Source: Candidatus Dormiibacterota bacterium
Lineage (GTDB): Bacteria > Chloroflexota > Dormibacteria > Aeolococcales > Aeolococcaceae
Assembly: GCA_003162415.1 (NCBI GenBank)
Contig: PMOL01000004.1
Span: 578,474 to 642,473, forward strand
Length of the DNA: 64,000 bases
Direction: 5' to 3'
Positions 32,751 to 40,657 of the stretch are shown here, piece after piece. Made by a program: the position numbers and the translations under genes. A model generated the notes under the pieces. It was not told the DNA's origin. It did not search any database and saw nothing but the letters and a program-made list of their open reading frames with translations. How positions within the stretch are numbered: position 1 is the first letter of the stretch; every line of letters begins with the position of its first letter.

Positions 32751-33080
32751 ATGGCTGGAAAGAAGCAGAAGCGGGATGGCGGCGCGCCGGTCTCGCTGGC
32801 AGACGCGCTGACCGCGACGCGCGCGGCTCGGCGTCGTGTCCTGGCTCTGGCGGAACGGCTGGAGGAAACGGAACGCACCATCCTCGCTGCCATGGCACCG
32901 GCCCCGGCGCCACCGGCGGTGACCACCACACCGGCGAAGCGCCCAGTCGGCAGGCCACCCAAAGCAGCAGCCAGCACCGCGACCGCCAAGCGTCCGGTCG
33001 GCAGGCCGAGGACTCGCAGCGCCCCCGCGGCAGCACCGGCGACCCGACGCAGGCCGGTTGGCCGTCCCCCGAAGAGCTGA
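32751..33080 (+). CDS. Small basic protein with three AT-hook motifs
   Basis: A 109-residue protein: a Lys-rich start, one amphipathic helix (about 16-48, ALTATRAARRRVLALAERLE), then an Ala/Pro/Thr-rich tail with three near-identical AT-hook cores, KRPVGRPPK (63-71), KRPVGRPRT (80-88) and RRPVGRPPK (100-108). AT-hooks bind the minor groove of AT-rich DNA. In a genome this GC-rich such DNA is rare, so the protein may act as a nucleoid protein or a silencer of foreign AT-rich DNA. TAGGGT lies ten bases before ATG 32751. The next gene has its own promoter, so it is likely monocistronic. Confidence 0.7.
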   Translation: MAGKKQKRDGGAPVSLADALTATRAARRRVLALAERLEETERTILAAMAPAPAPPAVTTTPAKRPVGRPPKAAASTATAKRPVGRPRTRSAPAAAPATRRRPVGRPPKS

Positions 33081-33123
33081 ACCGAATCCAGACCGTCTAG
33101 GTCAAGTTTCGACAGGTTTTGGG

Positions 33124-33135
33124 TAGACTAGTTGC
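33124..33135 (+). promoter_or_regulatory. Leaderless-type -10 element of the rhodanese-ThiF gene
   Basis: TAGACT (33124-33129) ends six bases before ATG 33136, with no Shine-Dalgarno between. Confidence 0.55.
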
Positions 33136-34326
33136 ATGGCCAAGTCCTCCCGCGACCTCCTCGACGACGCACGGAGCACCGTCCCGGAGGTTTCTCCGCA
33201 ACAGGTTCGCGCCGCAGCGGGATCCCGGACCCTCATCGACGTCCGCGAGCGCAACGAGTTCGACGAGGGCTACATCCCCGGCGCGGTGCACCTGAGCAAG
33301 GGATTCATCGAGACGCGTATCGAGGACTCCGTCCCTAGGCGCGACACGCCGATCACCCTGTACTGCGCGGGTGGGGTTCGCTCCCTGCTCGCCGCCCGAG
33401 CCCTCCAGGAGCTCGGCTACACCGACGTGCAGTCGATGGCGGGCGGCTACGGTGCGTGGAAGCAGGCTGGCTTCGACTTCATCGTGCCGCGGGTCCTGTC
33501 CGCACAGCAGCAGCAGCGCTACAGCCGCCACCTGCTCATCCCCGAGATCGGGGTTGAGGGGCAGGCCAAGCTGCTCGACGCGCGCGTGCTCCTCATCGGC
33601 GCCGGTGGCCTCGGTAGCCCGGCCGCGCTCTATCTCGCGGCCGCGGGGGTCGGCACGATCGGATTCGTCGACTTCGATACCGTCGATCGCAGCAACCTGC
33701 AACGCCAGATCCTCCACACCGAGGATCGGATCGGGATGCTCAAGACCGCATCCGCCCGCATCGCGCTCACCGCGCTCAACAGCGACGTCCGCGTGGTCGA
33801 GCACAACGTGGTGCTCAGCGGCGAGAACGCGCGCGAGATCTTCGACCAGTACGACATCATCGTCAACGGCTGCGACAACTTCCCGACGCGATACCTCGCC
33901 AATGATGTGGCCATCTTTGCCAAAAAGCCGATGGTCGACGGCGGGATCTTCCGCTTCGAAGGACAGGTCACCACGGTGGTGCCGTTCCAGTCGCCGTGCT
34001 ACCGCTGCCGTTACCCCTCGCCGCCACCGCCGGAGGAGGCTCCGTCCTGCGCCGAAGCGGGCGTGCTCGGTGTGCTTCCGGGGATCGTCGGTGTTCTCCA
34101 GGCGACCGAGGTCATCAAGCTGATCACCGGTGCCGGCGACCTGCTCGCCGGACGGCTGCTCCACATCGATGCGCTGGCCATGAAGTTCCGCGAGTTCCGC
34201 GTCCCGCGTGACCCGCAGTGCCCGGTGTGCGGGGAGAATCCCACCATCACCGAGCCCATCGACTACGAGGGGTTCTGCGCCGCTCCCGCATCGGTCGCCA
34301 CCGAGGCGGTGGGCGTTCCCGCGTAA
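33136..34326 (+). CDS. Rhodanese-ThiF/MoeB fusion, sulfur-carrier adenylyltransferase
   Basis: Activates the C-terminus of a ubiquitin-like sulfur carrier (MoaD, ThiS or CysO type) by adenylation and probably sulfurates it. The order is unusual: the rhodanese domain comes first (about 15-118, active Cys77 in LYCAGGVRS). The ThiF/E1 domain follows with RYSRHLLIPEIGVEGQ (128-143), LIGAGGLGSPAALYL (153-167), the Arg finger NLQRQIL and the zinc knuckles CYRC and CPVC. In MoeZ and MOCS3 the rhodanese is C-terminal. It has 396 residues. Partner carrier genes are not adjacent. The cysteine-synthesis, thiamine or molybdopterin branch cannot be chosen. Confidence 0.9.
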   Translation: MAKSSRDLLDDARSTVPEVSPQQVRAAAGSRTLIDVRERNEFDEGYIPGAVHLSKGFIETRIEDSVPRRDTPITLYCAGGVRSLLAARALQELGYTDVQSMAGGYGAWKQAGFDFIVPRVLSAQQQQRYSRHLLIPEIGVEGQAKLLDARVLLIGAGGLGSPAALYLAAAGVGTIGFVDFDTVDRSNLQRQILHTEDRIGMLKTASARIALTALNSDVRVVEHNVVLSGENAREIFDQYDIIVNGCDNFPTRYLANDVAIFAKKPMVDGGIFRFEGQVTTVVPFQSPCYRCRYPSPPPPEEAPSCAEAGVLGVLPGIVGVLQATEVIKLITGAGDLLAGRLLHIDALAMKFREFRVPRDPQCPVCGENPTITEPIDYEGFCAAPASVATEAVGVPA

Positions 34327-34329
34327 GCT

Positions 34330-34563
34330 CCGCACGCGACGGACTGACCCGGGGCCTGTCGGAGCGGGGACCCCTCGCCGCTCAGCTGCCCGGTCTGACT
34401 CCTCACTGCCCAGTGTTCTGGGGACGTCCTGCGCGGCGCCGGTCAACAGATCGGCGCTTCCCCCCGCTCCGCCACCCGGATCAGTCCTCGTGCTGCGTTA
34501 GGCGACGCAGACCGGCGAGGGGTCCCCGCTCCGACAGGCCCCGGGTCAGTCCGTTGCGTGCGG
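34330..34563. repeat. 51-bp near-perfect inverted repeat
   Basis: Left arm 34330-34380 and right arm 34513-34563 are reverse complements over 51 bases with one mismatch. They enclose 132 bases with no gene. The inner part has a further hairpin, CTGCGT/ACGCAG (near 34493-34511). The right arm covers the stop and last six codons of the Trm112 gene; the left arm starts four bases after the rhodanese-ThiF stop. It lies at a convergent junction, so it could terminate both transcripts, but the size is more like a miniature inverted-repeat element. Confidence 0.8.
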
Positions 34564-34746
34564 CGCAGCGTTTCCGTCCGGATCCAGAGTTTCGGCCTCG
34601 CTGATGAGCATCACCGGGATGCCGTTGTCGACCCGGTAGCGCAGGTGGCAGGCGTCACAGCGCAGGGACTCCGGCTCGACCACCAGCGGTCCGCGGCAGC
34701 GAGGACAGGCAAGGATGTCGAGGAGATCCTTGGGGAGCTGACTCAC
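34546..34746 (-). CDS. Trm112 family protein
   Basis: Small zinc protein (66 residues) of the Trm112/YcaR family. The signature LLDILACPRCRGPL (about 7-20), then LRCDACHLRYRVDNGIPVML, carries four cysteines in two CxxC pairs. In eukaryotes and archaea Trm112 activates methyltransferases; bacterial copies may do the same. GTG 34746 overlaps the hydrolase stop as GTGA. Its last six codons are part of the 51-bp repeat, so the tail (AAPHATD) may be set by the repeat. Confidence 0.87.
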   Translation of the reverse strand: MSQLPKDLLDILACPRCRGPLVVEPESLRCDACHLRYRVDNGIPVMLISEAETLDPDGNAAPHATD

Positions 34747-35522
34747 GGCGCCATTTTCGCCGGAACGAGGAAGCTCGCGAGCTGATCGCTGACCGCGCGG
34801 GGCAGTTCGAGGTTGCTGAGGTGCCCGCAGTCGAGCTCGACCGAGCGCGCTCCCGGGATGCCGTCAGCTATGGCAAGAACTTCAGAGGTCGGGATGATCG
34901 CATCCTGGGTGCCGGCGATGACCAGCGTCGGGACGTTGATGGACCCGAGCAGCGCGTTGCTGTCGGGGCGGGCGGCCATCGCGCGCTGCGCGAACGCGAT
35001 TCCCGCGGGGGTGCATCGCCGGATACGTCCGCGTACCGGGTCGACGATGTGTGCCTCGGCCTGCGCATGCGGGCTCAGCAGGCGCGCCACCATCGGCTCG
35101 ACGATCGACTCGACCGATTGCTCGCGCTCCACGCGTTCCGCCATCACCAGGCGGTCCTCGCGCGGTCCCACGGCGTCGACACCCGCGCGCGTGTTGCAGA
35201 GCGCCAGAGCCCGGATGCGTTCCGGCGCCATGCGCCATAGGGCGAAAGCGAGGTAACCGCCCATCGAGATGCCGACGACAGCGACGCGGTCAATGTGTCG
35301 TGAATCGAGTGCCTCGAGCACCGCGGTCGCGAACCCGTCGAGCGTGGGCTCGCGCTGGGGCGGCGCCGGCGAGTCGCCGCAGCCCCACAGGTCGACGCGG
35401 ATGCAGCGCATGCTCTCGGAGAGCGCGGCGACCTGGTGGTCCCACTGCGAGGCGTCCAGGGTGAACGCGTGGAGGAAGAGCACCGCTTCGCCAGTTCCCG
35501 TGTCGTGGATGGCCGGCAGCAT
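34743..35522 (-). CDS. Alpha/beta hydrolase
   Basis: Serine hydrolase of 259 residues with HDTGTGEAVLFLHAFTLDAS (oxyanion HAF instead of HGF), the nucleophile elbow VGISMGGY (Ser near 92), and the late Asp and His in VIAGTQDAIIP and ELDCGHLSNLE. Many enol-lactone hydrolases and haloperoxidases look like this, so only the class can be named. A TAGAGT box lies 14 bases before ATG 35522, giving a short leader. It is co-translated with Trm112. Confidence 0.83.
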   Translation of the reverse strand: MLPAIHDTGTGEAVLFLHAFTLDASQWDHQVAALSESMRCIRVDLWGCGDSPAPPQREPTLDGFATAVLEALDSRHIDRVAVVGISMGGYLAFALWRMAPERIRALALCNTRAGVDAVGPREDRLVMAERVEREQSVESIVEPMVARLLSPHAQAEAHIVDPVRGRIRRCTPAGIAFAQRAMAARPDSNALLGSINVPTLVIAGTQDAIIPTSEVLAIADGIPGARSVELDCGHLSNLELPRAVSDQLASFLVPAKMAP

Positions 35523-35539
35523 GTCTGTCCGCGCGGACT

Positions 35540-36796
35540 CTAGGCTTCGGCGCTGACCACGAGCGCGGGGAAATCCTCGTCGAGGGTCGCCGGCTCGATA
35601 TGCGTGCGCGCATGCTTCTCCACGTCACGCAGCTTGAGGATCTCGCTGGGGGTGATCAACGTGACCGCGACGCCTGCCCGGCCGGCGCGTCCAGTCCTGC
35701 CGACGCGGTGCAGATACTCGTCCGGGGTGAGCGGTACGTCGTAGTTGATCACGTGCGAGATGTCGTCGATGTCGAGCCCGCGCGCCGCGACGTTGGTGGC
35801 GATCAGATACTTGATGTGCGAAGCCCGGAACTGCTGCATCGCACGATCCCGCTCACGCTGTGTGAGGTCTCCATGAAGGAGTCCGACCTGGTAGCCGCGC
35901 CCACCGAGCTGCGCCTGGAGCACGTCGGCAGTTCGCTTCGTCTCCACGAAGATCAGCGCCATCACCACGTCCGGCTGATCGAGGATCTGCGCGAGCGCGT
36001 CGGTCTTGTCCGCCCAGGTCGTCTGCACGTAGAGCTGACGCACCTCGGAAGGGATCTCGGGGCGGGTACTGATCTCCACGGTTTCCGGGTCATGCATGTG
36101 GCGCAGCGCGAGCCTGCGCACCCACTCGGGCATGGTCGCGCTGAAGAGCAGCGTCTGACGCTGCGGCGGGCACTGCCGAAGAATGCGTTCGACGTCCGGC
36201 GCGAAACCCATGTCGAGCATGCGGTCGGCCTCATCGAGGACGCAGACACGCACGTTGGCGAGCGTGAGAGACCGGCGCTGGATGTGGTCGCCGAGCCTGC
36301 CAGGGGTCGCCACGACGATGTGCGCGCCCTGTCGTAGCTCTTCCATCTGACGTCCAATCGAGTCGCCGCCATAGATCGCGACGCTGCGCAGCTCGTGACG
36401 CTTGCCGAGCCGCGTCAGCTCGTCATGGACCTGGACGGCCAGCTCTCGCGTTGGGCAGAGCACCAGCGCCTGCACCGGGCCGTCACGAGGATCGAGGCGC
36501 TCGATGATCGGAATGCCGAAGGCCGCGGTCTTGCCGCTCCCGGTCTGGGCCTGCCCGATGACGTCGCGCCCGGCCATCGCGAAGGGCAGTGAGCCGGCCT
36601 GGATCGGCGTCGCCATGGTGTACCCGAGCTCGGCCACCGTGTTCTGCATGGCAACGCTCAAGGCGAGCTCGCTGAAGCTGACCGGTTCGGGAATGATTGT
36701 GCTCAAGGCCTCATCGACCGGCGCCGCTGCGACGGGACGGGGCCTTGCGGCGAGCGGTCTACCAAACCGCGCGCGAGAGGACGAACGCAAGACCAT
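35540..36796 (-). CDS. DEAD-box RNA helicase
   Basis: ATP-dependent RNA helicase of 418 residues with all motifs: Q motif (TPIQAGSLPFAM), GQAQTGSGKTAAFG, PTRELAVQVH, GGDSIGRQ, TPGRLGDHI, the DEAD box VLDEADRMLDMGF, SATMP, and the C-terminal FVETKRTADVL, LLHGDLTQRERDRAM, ATNVAARGLD and HRVGRTGRAGR. The N-terminal 35 residues are an Arg/Ala-rich extension. TAGACT (36805-36800) is only three bases before ATG 36796. The true start may be TTG 36790, nine bases after the box. Confidence 0.92.
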   Translation of the reverse strand: MVLRSSSRARFGRPLAARPRPVAAAPVDEALSTIIPEPVSFSELALSVAMQNTVAELGYTMATPIQAGSLPFAMAGRDVIGQAQTGSGKTAAFGIPIIERLDPRDGPVQALVLCPTRELAVQVHDELTRLGKRHELRSVAIYGGDSIGRQMEELRQGAHIVVATPGRLGDHIQRRSLTLANVRVCVLDEADRMLDMGFAPDVERILRQCPPQRQTLLFSATMPEWVRRLALRHMHDPETVEISTRPEIPSEVRQLYVQTTWADKTDALAQILDQPDVVMALIFVETKRTADVLQAQLGGRGYQVGLLHGDLTQRERDRAMQQFRASHIKYLIATNVAARGLDIDDISHVINYDVPLTPDEYLHRVGRTGRAGRAGVAVTLITPSEILKLRDVEKHARTHIEPATLDEDFPALVVSAEA

Positions 36797-36832
36797 GTCA
36801 GTCTACCCCGGATTGGAGCGTTCACGCCTGCG

Positions 36833-36845
36833 TAAGATCGCGGTG
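36833..36845 (+). promoter_or_regulatory. Leaderless-type -10 ahead of the 12-codon ORF
   Basis: TAAGAT (36833-36838) ends seven bases before ATG 36846 and lies back to back with the helicase promoter. Confidence 0.45.
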
Positions 36846-36884
36846 ATGCCACCCACCCGCGTCAGCTTGCTCGGGGCAGGATGA
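36846..36884 (+). CDS. Twelve-codon leader ORF ahead of the HAD gene
   Basis: ATG at 36846 opens a frame of 12 codons (MPPTRVSLLGAG) whose TGA (36882-36884) overlaps the HAD start as ATGA. The -10 box fixes a leaderless start on its ATG. It could be a real coupling peptide, or the remnant of a nucleotide-binding protein's N-terminus, as RVSLLGAG resembles a first beta strand and Gly-rich turn. Unproven. Confidence 0.35.
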   Translation: MPPTRVSLLGAG

Positions 36885-37741
36885 GCTCGCCCGCCGACAT
36901 CAGCGCGGCGCGGTCCCTTCTCGAGACGTTCGACCCTCGTGTGGTGGTGCTCGATCTCGACGGCACGACCATCGACTACCGGCAGAACCTTCAGCCTCGC
37001 GTGCGCGATGCCGTCCGCGCGGTGGCGGCGCGCATGCCGGTGATCGTCGCCACCGGACGCATGTACCGCTCTGCTCTGTACTGGGCGATTGAGCTCAACG
37101 TGGTCGAGCCGCTAGTCTGCTACCAGGGCGCGATGGTCCGGGAGATCCCTCGTCCCGATGGATCGCCGGGGAGCACCATCTTCGAGCAGCCGCTGCGCGC
37201 GGTGCCGGCGCGCCGGGCGCTGCACATCGCTCGCGAGCAGGACTGGCACTACCAGGCGTATCAAAACGACGAGCTGCTCTGCGAGCGGGACCGCCCCGAG
37301 GCGCGGCTGTACTCGCACATCAGTGGCGTGCCGTTCCGAATCGTTCCGGACCTCGACCCACTGCTGGAACACGGCACGACCAAGGCAGCCTGCGTCATCG
37401 AGGATCCCGCCGAGGTCGATCGTGCGACCGCATTGATGACGCGAGAGCTCGGCGGTGGCGCACGCGTCACCCGCTCGAACCCCGAGTTCGTCGAGATCCT
37501 CGATCCCGACATCAGCAAAGCTGTCGGCTGCGAGATGGTCTGCGCTCGGCTCGGGTACACGCTGGCAGACGCGCTCGCGATCGGCGACGCTCCCAACGAT
37601 GTCGAGCTGCTGGTCGCAGCGGGGTACTCGGTGGCCGTGTCGACGTCACGCCCCGAAGTGCTCGCCGCCGCTGACGCCACCTGCGCGCCGCCGGAGGACG
37701 GTGGTGTCGCGGATGTGCTCGAGGCGTTCGCGCTGCTGTGA
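36881..37741 (+). CDS. Cof-type HAD hydrolase
   Basis: Haloacid-dehalogenase superfamily phosphatase of class IIB, 286 residues. Motif I is VVVLDLDGTTI (about 21-31) with the nucleophilic Asp, motif II IVATGRMY (about 55-62), motif III lysine within DISKAVG, and motif IV ALAIGDAPNDVELL (about 232-245). Substrates in the family are sugar phosphates, FMN and pyridoxal phosphate. ATG 36881 has no good Shine-Dalgarno but overlaps the mini-ORF stop, so it may depend on reinitiation. The next gene starts within its stop (GTGA). Confidence 0.87.
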   Translation: MSSPADISAARSLLETFDPRVVVLDLDGTTIDYRQNLQPRVRDAVRAVAARMPVIVATGRMYRSALYWAIELNVVEPLVCYQGAMVREIPRPDGSPGSTIFEQPLRAVPARRALHIAREQDWHYQAYQNDELLCERDRPEARLYSHISGVPFRIVPDLDPLLEHGTTKAACVIEDPAEVDRATALMTRELGGGARVTRSNPEFVEILDPDISKAVGCEMVCARLGYTLADALAIGDAPNDVELLVAAGYSVAVSTSRPEVLAAADATCAPPEDGGVADVLEAFALL

Positions 37742-38367
37742 ACCGCAGGTCCGCGGTCGCCGCATTCCGCGTCCTCTTCGCGGGACTCACCGTGGTCGCG
37801 ATCGTGGTTCAGCTGGCCAGCCTCGCGGCCAAGGGAACCCTCAACCCCGTCAACTACTTCAGCTATTTCACGATCGACAGCAACCTGATCGCGATCGGTG
37901 TGCTCGTCGCCGCGGCACTGAACCGCGACCGCGCATCCACACCGAGGCTCGACCTGGTTCGCGGCGGTGCCGTCGTGTACATGAGCATCACCGGCATCGT
38001 GTTCACGCTCCTGCTCTCGAATACCGACGTCGACACCGCGATTCCCTGGGTCAACTCGGTGGTCCACGAGCTGATGCCGCTGGTGATGCTCGCCGACTGG
38101 TTGATCACGCCGCCGGCCGCTCGCCTGCGGATGCGCCAAGGCGTGCTGTGGCTCAGCTTTCCGCTCGTCTGGATCATCTACACGATCATTCGGGGCGCCA
38201 TCGTCAACCTCTACCCATATCCGTTCCTCAATCCGGCGAACGGCGGATATGCGGGCGTCGCGGTCTACTGCGTCGCGATTCTCCTCGCCATGCTGGTGGT
38301 CAGCGCGCTCGTGGTCGTGCTGGCCAACGCGGCAGGAAGCGGACGTCGTCGCGTCGAGGCCACCTGA
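37738..38367 (+). CDS. Pr6Pr-family integral membrane protein
   Basis: A 209-residue protein with six hydrophobic segments and the family's conserved polar spots: YFSYFTIDSNLIA (about 40-52), the paired VVHELMPLVMLADWL (about 108-122), and IIYTIIRG followed by PYPFLNP. The group is found in plants, fungi and Actinobacteria and has no assigned reaction. GTG 37738 overlaps the HAD stop, so the two are coupled. A 6-bp hairpin (38374-38393) lies at the convergent end. Confidence 0.78.
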   Translation: MNRRSAVAAFRVLFAGLTVVAIVVQLASLAAKGTLNPVNYFSYFTIDSNLIAIGVLVAAALNRDRASTPRLDLVRGGAVVYMSITGIVFTLLLSNTDVDTAIPWVNSVVHELMPLVMLADWLITPPAARLRMRQGVLWLSFPLVWIIYTIIRGAIVNLYPYPFLNPANGGYAGVAVYCVAILLAMLVVSALVVVLANAAGSGRRRVEAT

Positions 38368-38379
38368 TCCGCGGCGCGT

Positions 38380-39240
38380 TCAGGAGGACGCGCATGTGAA
38401 GCCGTCGCCGGTCTTGTTGCCGAGCCTCCCGCGTGCGACCAGGTCGCGGAGCATCTCGACCGGCTCCCAGCGCGGGTCTCCCGTCTGACGGAAGCCCTCG
38501 TCGAGAATGGCCTCGACCACGTCCAGCCCGACCAGGTCGGAGAGTCGAAACGGTCCCATCGGCCAGCCCAGCGCGTTGTGCACCGCGAGATCGCACTCCT
38601 CGACGGAGATGTAGCCACCCTGCACGAGGCGCATCGCCTCCTGGATGGCGATGAACAGGATGCGATTGGCGATGAAGCCGTATTCCTCGCGAGCCAGCCG
38701 GACCGGCGTCTTGCCGATCCCTTGGGCGAAGTCCATGGCACGCACGATGGCGTCCTCCGACGTGTGCGGACCGGGCACCACCTCCACGAGCGTCATCAGC
38801 AGCGCCGGGTTGAAGAAGTGGACGTTGAGGAAGCGCTCTGAGTGGCTCACCGCGTCCGCGAGCAGCGACGATGGCAGGGTCGACGAGTTCGTGCCGATGA
38901 TGGCGGTATCGTCCGAGTGCGCGCAGATGCGCGCGTACACCTCGCGCTTGACGTCGCGGTCCTCGGCGACCGACTCGATGATCGTGCCGGCGCCGGCGAC
39001 GGCCGCGAAGTCGGATCCGAGGGTCACCCTGGCGAGTGCCGACTCGCAGACGTCGCCGTCGAGCCTTCCCTTCTCGACGCGGCGTCGCAGCAGGGTCGAG
39101 CAGGACGTGCTCGCGCTGCGCAAACGGTCGTCGCTGCGGCTGATGAGCCGGACGTCGTAGCCGTGCAGCGCCGCCTGGTAGGCGATCTGCCCGCCCATCG
39201 CGCCCGCACCCACGACGGCAAGGGTGCGCCCGGCCGTCAC
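38380..39240 (-). CDS. 3-hydroxyacyl-CoA dehydrogenase (HbdA type)
   Basis: Oxidises or reduces 3-hydroxybutyryl/acyl-CoA with NAD; 286 residues, the normal length of the short single-domain form. The Rossmann loop is AVVGAGAMGGQIAYQAAL (about 8-25). The catalytic His lies in VHFFNPALLMTLVEVVPG, preceded by IIGTNSSTLP, and the C-terminal dimer domain contains GFIANRILFIAIQEAMRLV and the closing KTGDGFTCA. GTG 39240 starts one base after the fumC stop, so it is the last gene of the kinase-fumC-dehydrogenase run. Confidence 0.92.
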   Translation of the reverse strand: MTAGRTLAVVGAGAMGGQIAYQAALHGYDVRLISRSDDRLRSASTSCSTLLRRRVEKGRLDGDVCESALARVTLGSDFAAVAGAGTIIESVAEDRDVKREVYARICAHSDDTAIIGTNSSTLPSSLLADAVSHSERFLNVHFFNPALLMTLVEVVPGPHTSEDAIVRAMDFAQGIGKTPVRLAREEYGFIANRILFIAIQEAMRLVQGGYISVEECDLAVHNALGWPMGPFRLSDLVGLDVVEAILDEGFRQTGDPRWEPVEMLRDLVARGRLGNKTGDGFTCASS

Positions 39241-39241
39241 G

Positions 39242-40657
39242 TCAGCCCCCGGCCGGCCCGGAGCCGCGTCCGGGGTGGGTCATCGCCTCGGGGTCGAGCA
39301 GCCGTGTCAACTCAGCTTCGTCGAGACCGCTGCGTTCGCGGGCGACCTCGCGCACCGTTCGGCCGGTGTTGTACGCCTCCTTGGCGATCGCCGCCGCGGC
39401 GTCGTAGCCGATGACCGGCGCAAGCGCGGTGCAGAGCATGAGACCGCGCTCGACCATCGCCGGGCCGTTATCGGTGGCGGTGATCCCGTCCACGCACTGG
39501 GTGGCGAGGTTGCGGGCCGATGCGGCCAGCAGCGACGCCGACTGCAGAAGGTCGTAGGCGGCGACCGGCATCATCACATTCAGCTCGAGGAGTGACCCGG
39601 CTGTCCCGCAGAAGGCGATGGTCGCGTCGTGGCCGATCACCTGTGCGGCCACCATCGTCACCGACTCGCAGATGACCGGGTTCACCTTGCCGGGCATAAT
39701 CGACGAGCCCGGCTGCACCGCAGGAATCGCGATCTCCGCGATACCCGCGCGTGGGCCGCATCCGAGCAGGCGGAGGTCGTTGGCGATCTTGAACATCGAC
39801 ACCGCGATGGCGCGCAGGGCTCCGCTCGCCGAGACGACGGCGTCGAGGGTCGACTGCCCGCTGAAGTGATTCTCGGTCTCCCGAAATGGGATGCCCAGAT
39901 CTGCCGCGAGGAGCGCGATCACCCTGGGCGGAAACGCTGGATGGGTGCCGACGCCGGTGCCGACCGCGGTTCCCCCGAGCGGCAGCTCGGCGAGCGCGGC
40001 GATCGCCTCCTCGCCGCGCAGGCGCGCCCGCTCCATCTGCCCCGCATAGCCGAGGAACTCCTGCCCGAGCCGGATCGGAGTCGCGTCCTGGAGGTGGGTG
40101 CGGCCCGTCTTGATCACCGGCCAGAACTCCTCGGACTTGCGCCGCAACGACGCCTCGAGGATCTCCAGGCCAGGGATGGTGTCCTCGCGTATCGAGACCG
40201 CCGCCGCCACCTGGATCGCCGCCGGAATCACGTCGTTGCTCGACTGCCCGAGGTTGACGTGGTCGTTGGGGTGCACCGGGGTCCGCGAGCCGCGCTCGCC
40301 GCCGAGCAGCTCGATGGCCCGGTTGGCGATCACCTCGTTGGCATTCATGTTGGTCGAAGTCCCGCTCCCGGTCTGAAACACATCGACGATGAACTCCCCG
40401 TCGAGCGCTCCGTCGATGACGTCCTGGGCGGCTCGGATGATCGCGCCCGCGAGGTTCTCGTCGAGCAATCCCAGCTCGCGATTGACCAGGGCCGCCTGCT
40501 GCTTGATCAGCCCGATGGCGCGGATGAACCCGCGGGGCAGGCGCAGATCGCTGATCGGAAAGTTGACCTTCGCGCGCATGGTGTTGGCGCCGTAATAGGC
40601 GTCATCCGGGACCTCGAACTCGCCCATTGAGTCGCGTTCGATCCTGGTCGCGGTCAT
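39242..40657 (-). CDS. fumC: Fumarate hydratase class II
   Basis: Converts fumarate to malate in the TCA cycle as a cytoplasmic tetramer; 471 residues. Seen are FQTGSGTSTNMNANEV, the HPNDHVNLGQSSNDV region, GRTHLQDATPI, and the superfamily signature GSSIMPGKVNP. These choose fumarase over aspartase or argininosuccinate lyase reasonably well, though aspartase is a close relative. ATG 40657 overlaps the kinase stop (ATGA). Confidence 0.92.
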   Translation of the reverse strand: MTATRIERDSMGEFEVPDDAYYGANTMRAKVNFPISDLRLPRGFIRAIGLIKQQAALVNRELGLLDENLAGAIIRAAQDVIDGALDGEFIVDVFQTGSGTSTNMNANEVIANRAIELLGGERGSRTPVHPNDHVNLGQSSNDVIPAAIQVAAAVSIREDTIPGLEILEASLRRKSEEFWPVIKTGRTHLQDATPIRLGQEFLGYAGQMERARLRGEEAIAALAELPLGGTAVGTGVGTHPAFPPRVIALLAADLGIPFRETENHFSGQSTLDAVVSASGALRAIAVSMFKIANDLRLLGCGPRAGIAEIAIPAVQPGSSIMPGKVNPVICESVTMVAAQVIGHDATIAFCGTAGSLLELNVMMPVAAYDLLQSASLLAASARNLATQCVDGITATDNGPAMVERGLMLCTALAPVIGYDAAAAIAKEAYNTGRTVREVARERSGLDEAELTRLLDPEAMTHPGRGSGPAGG

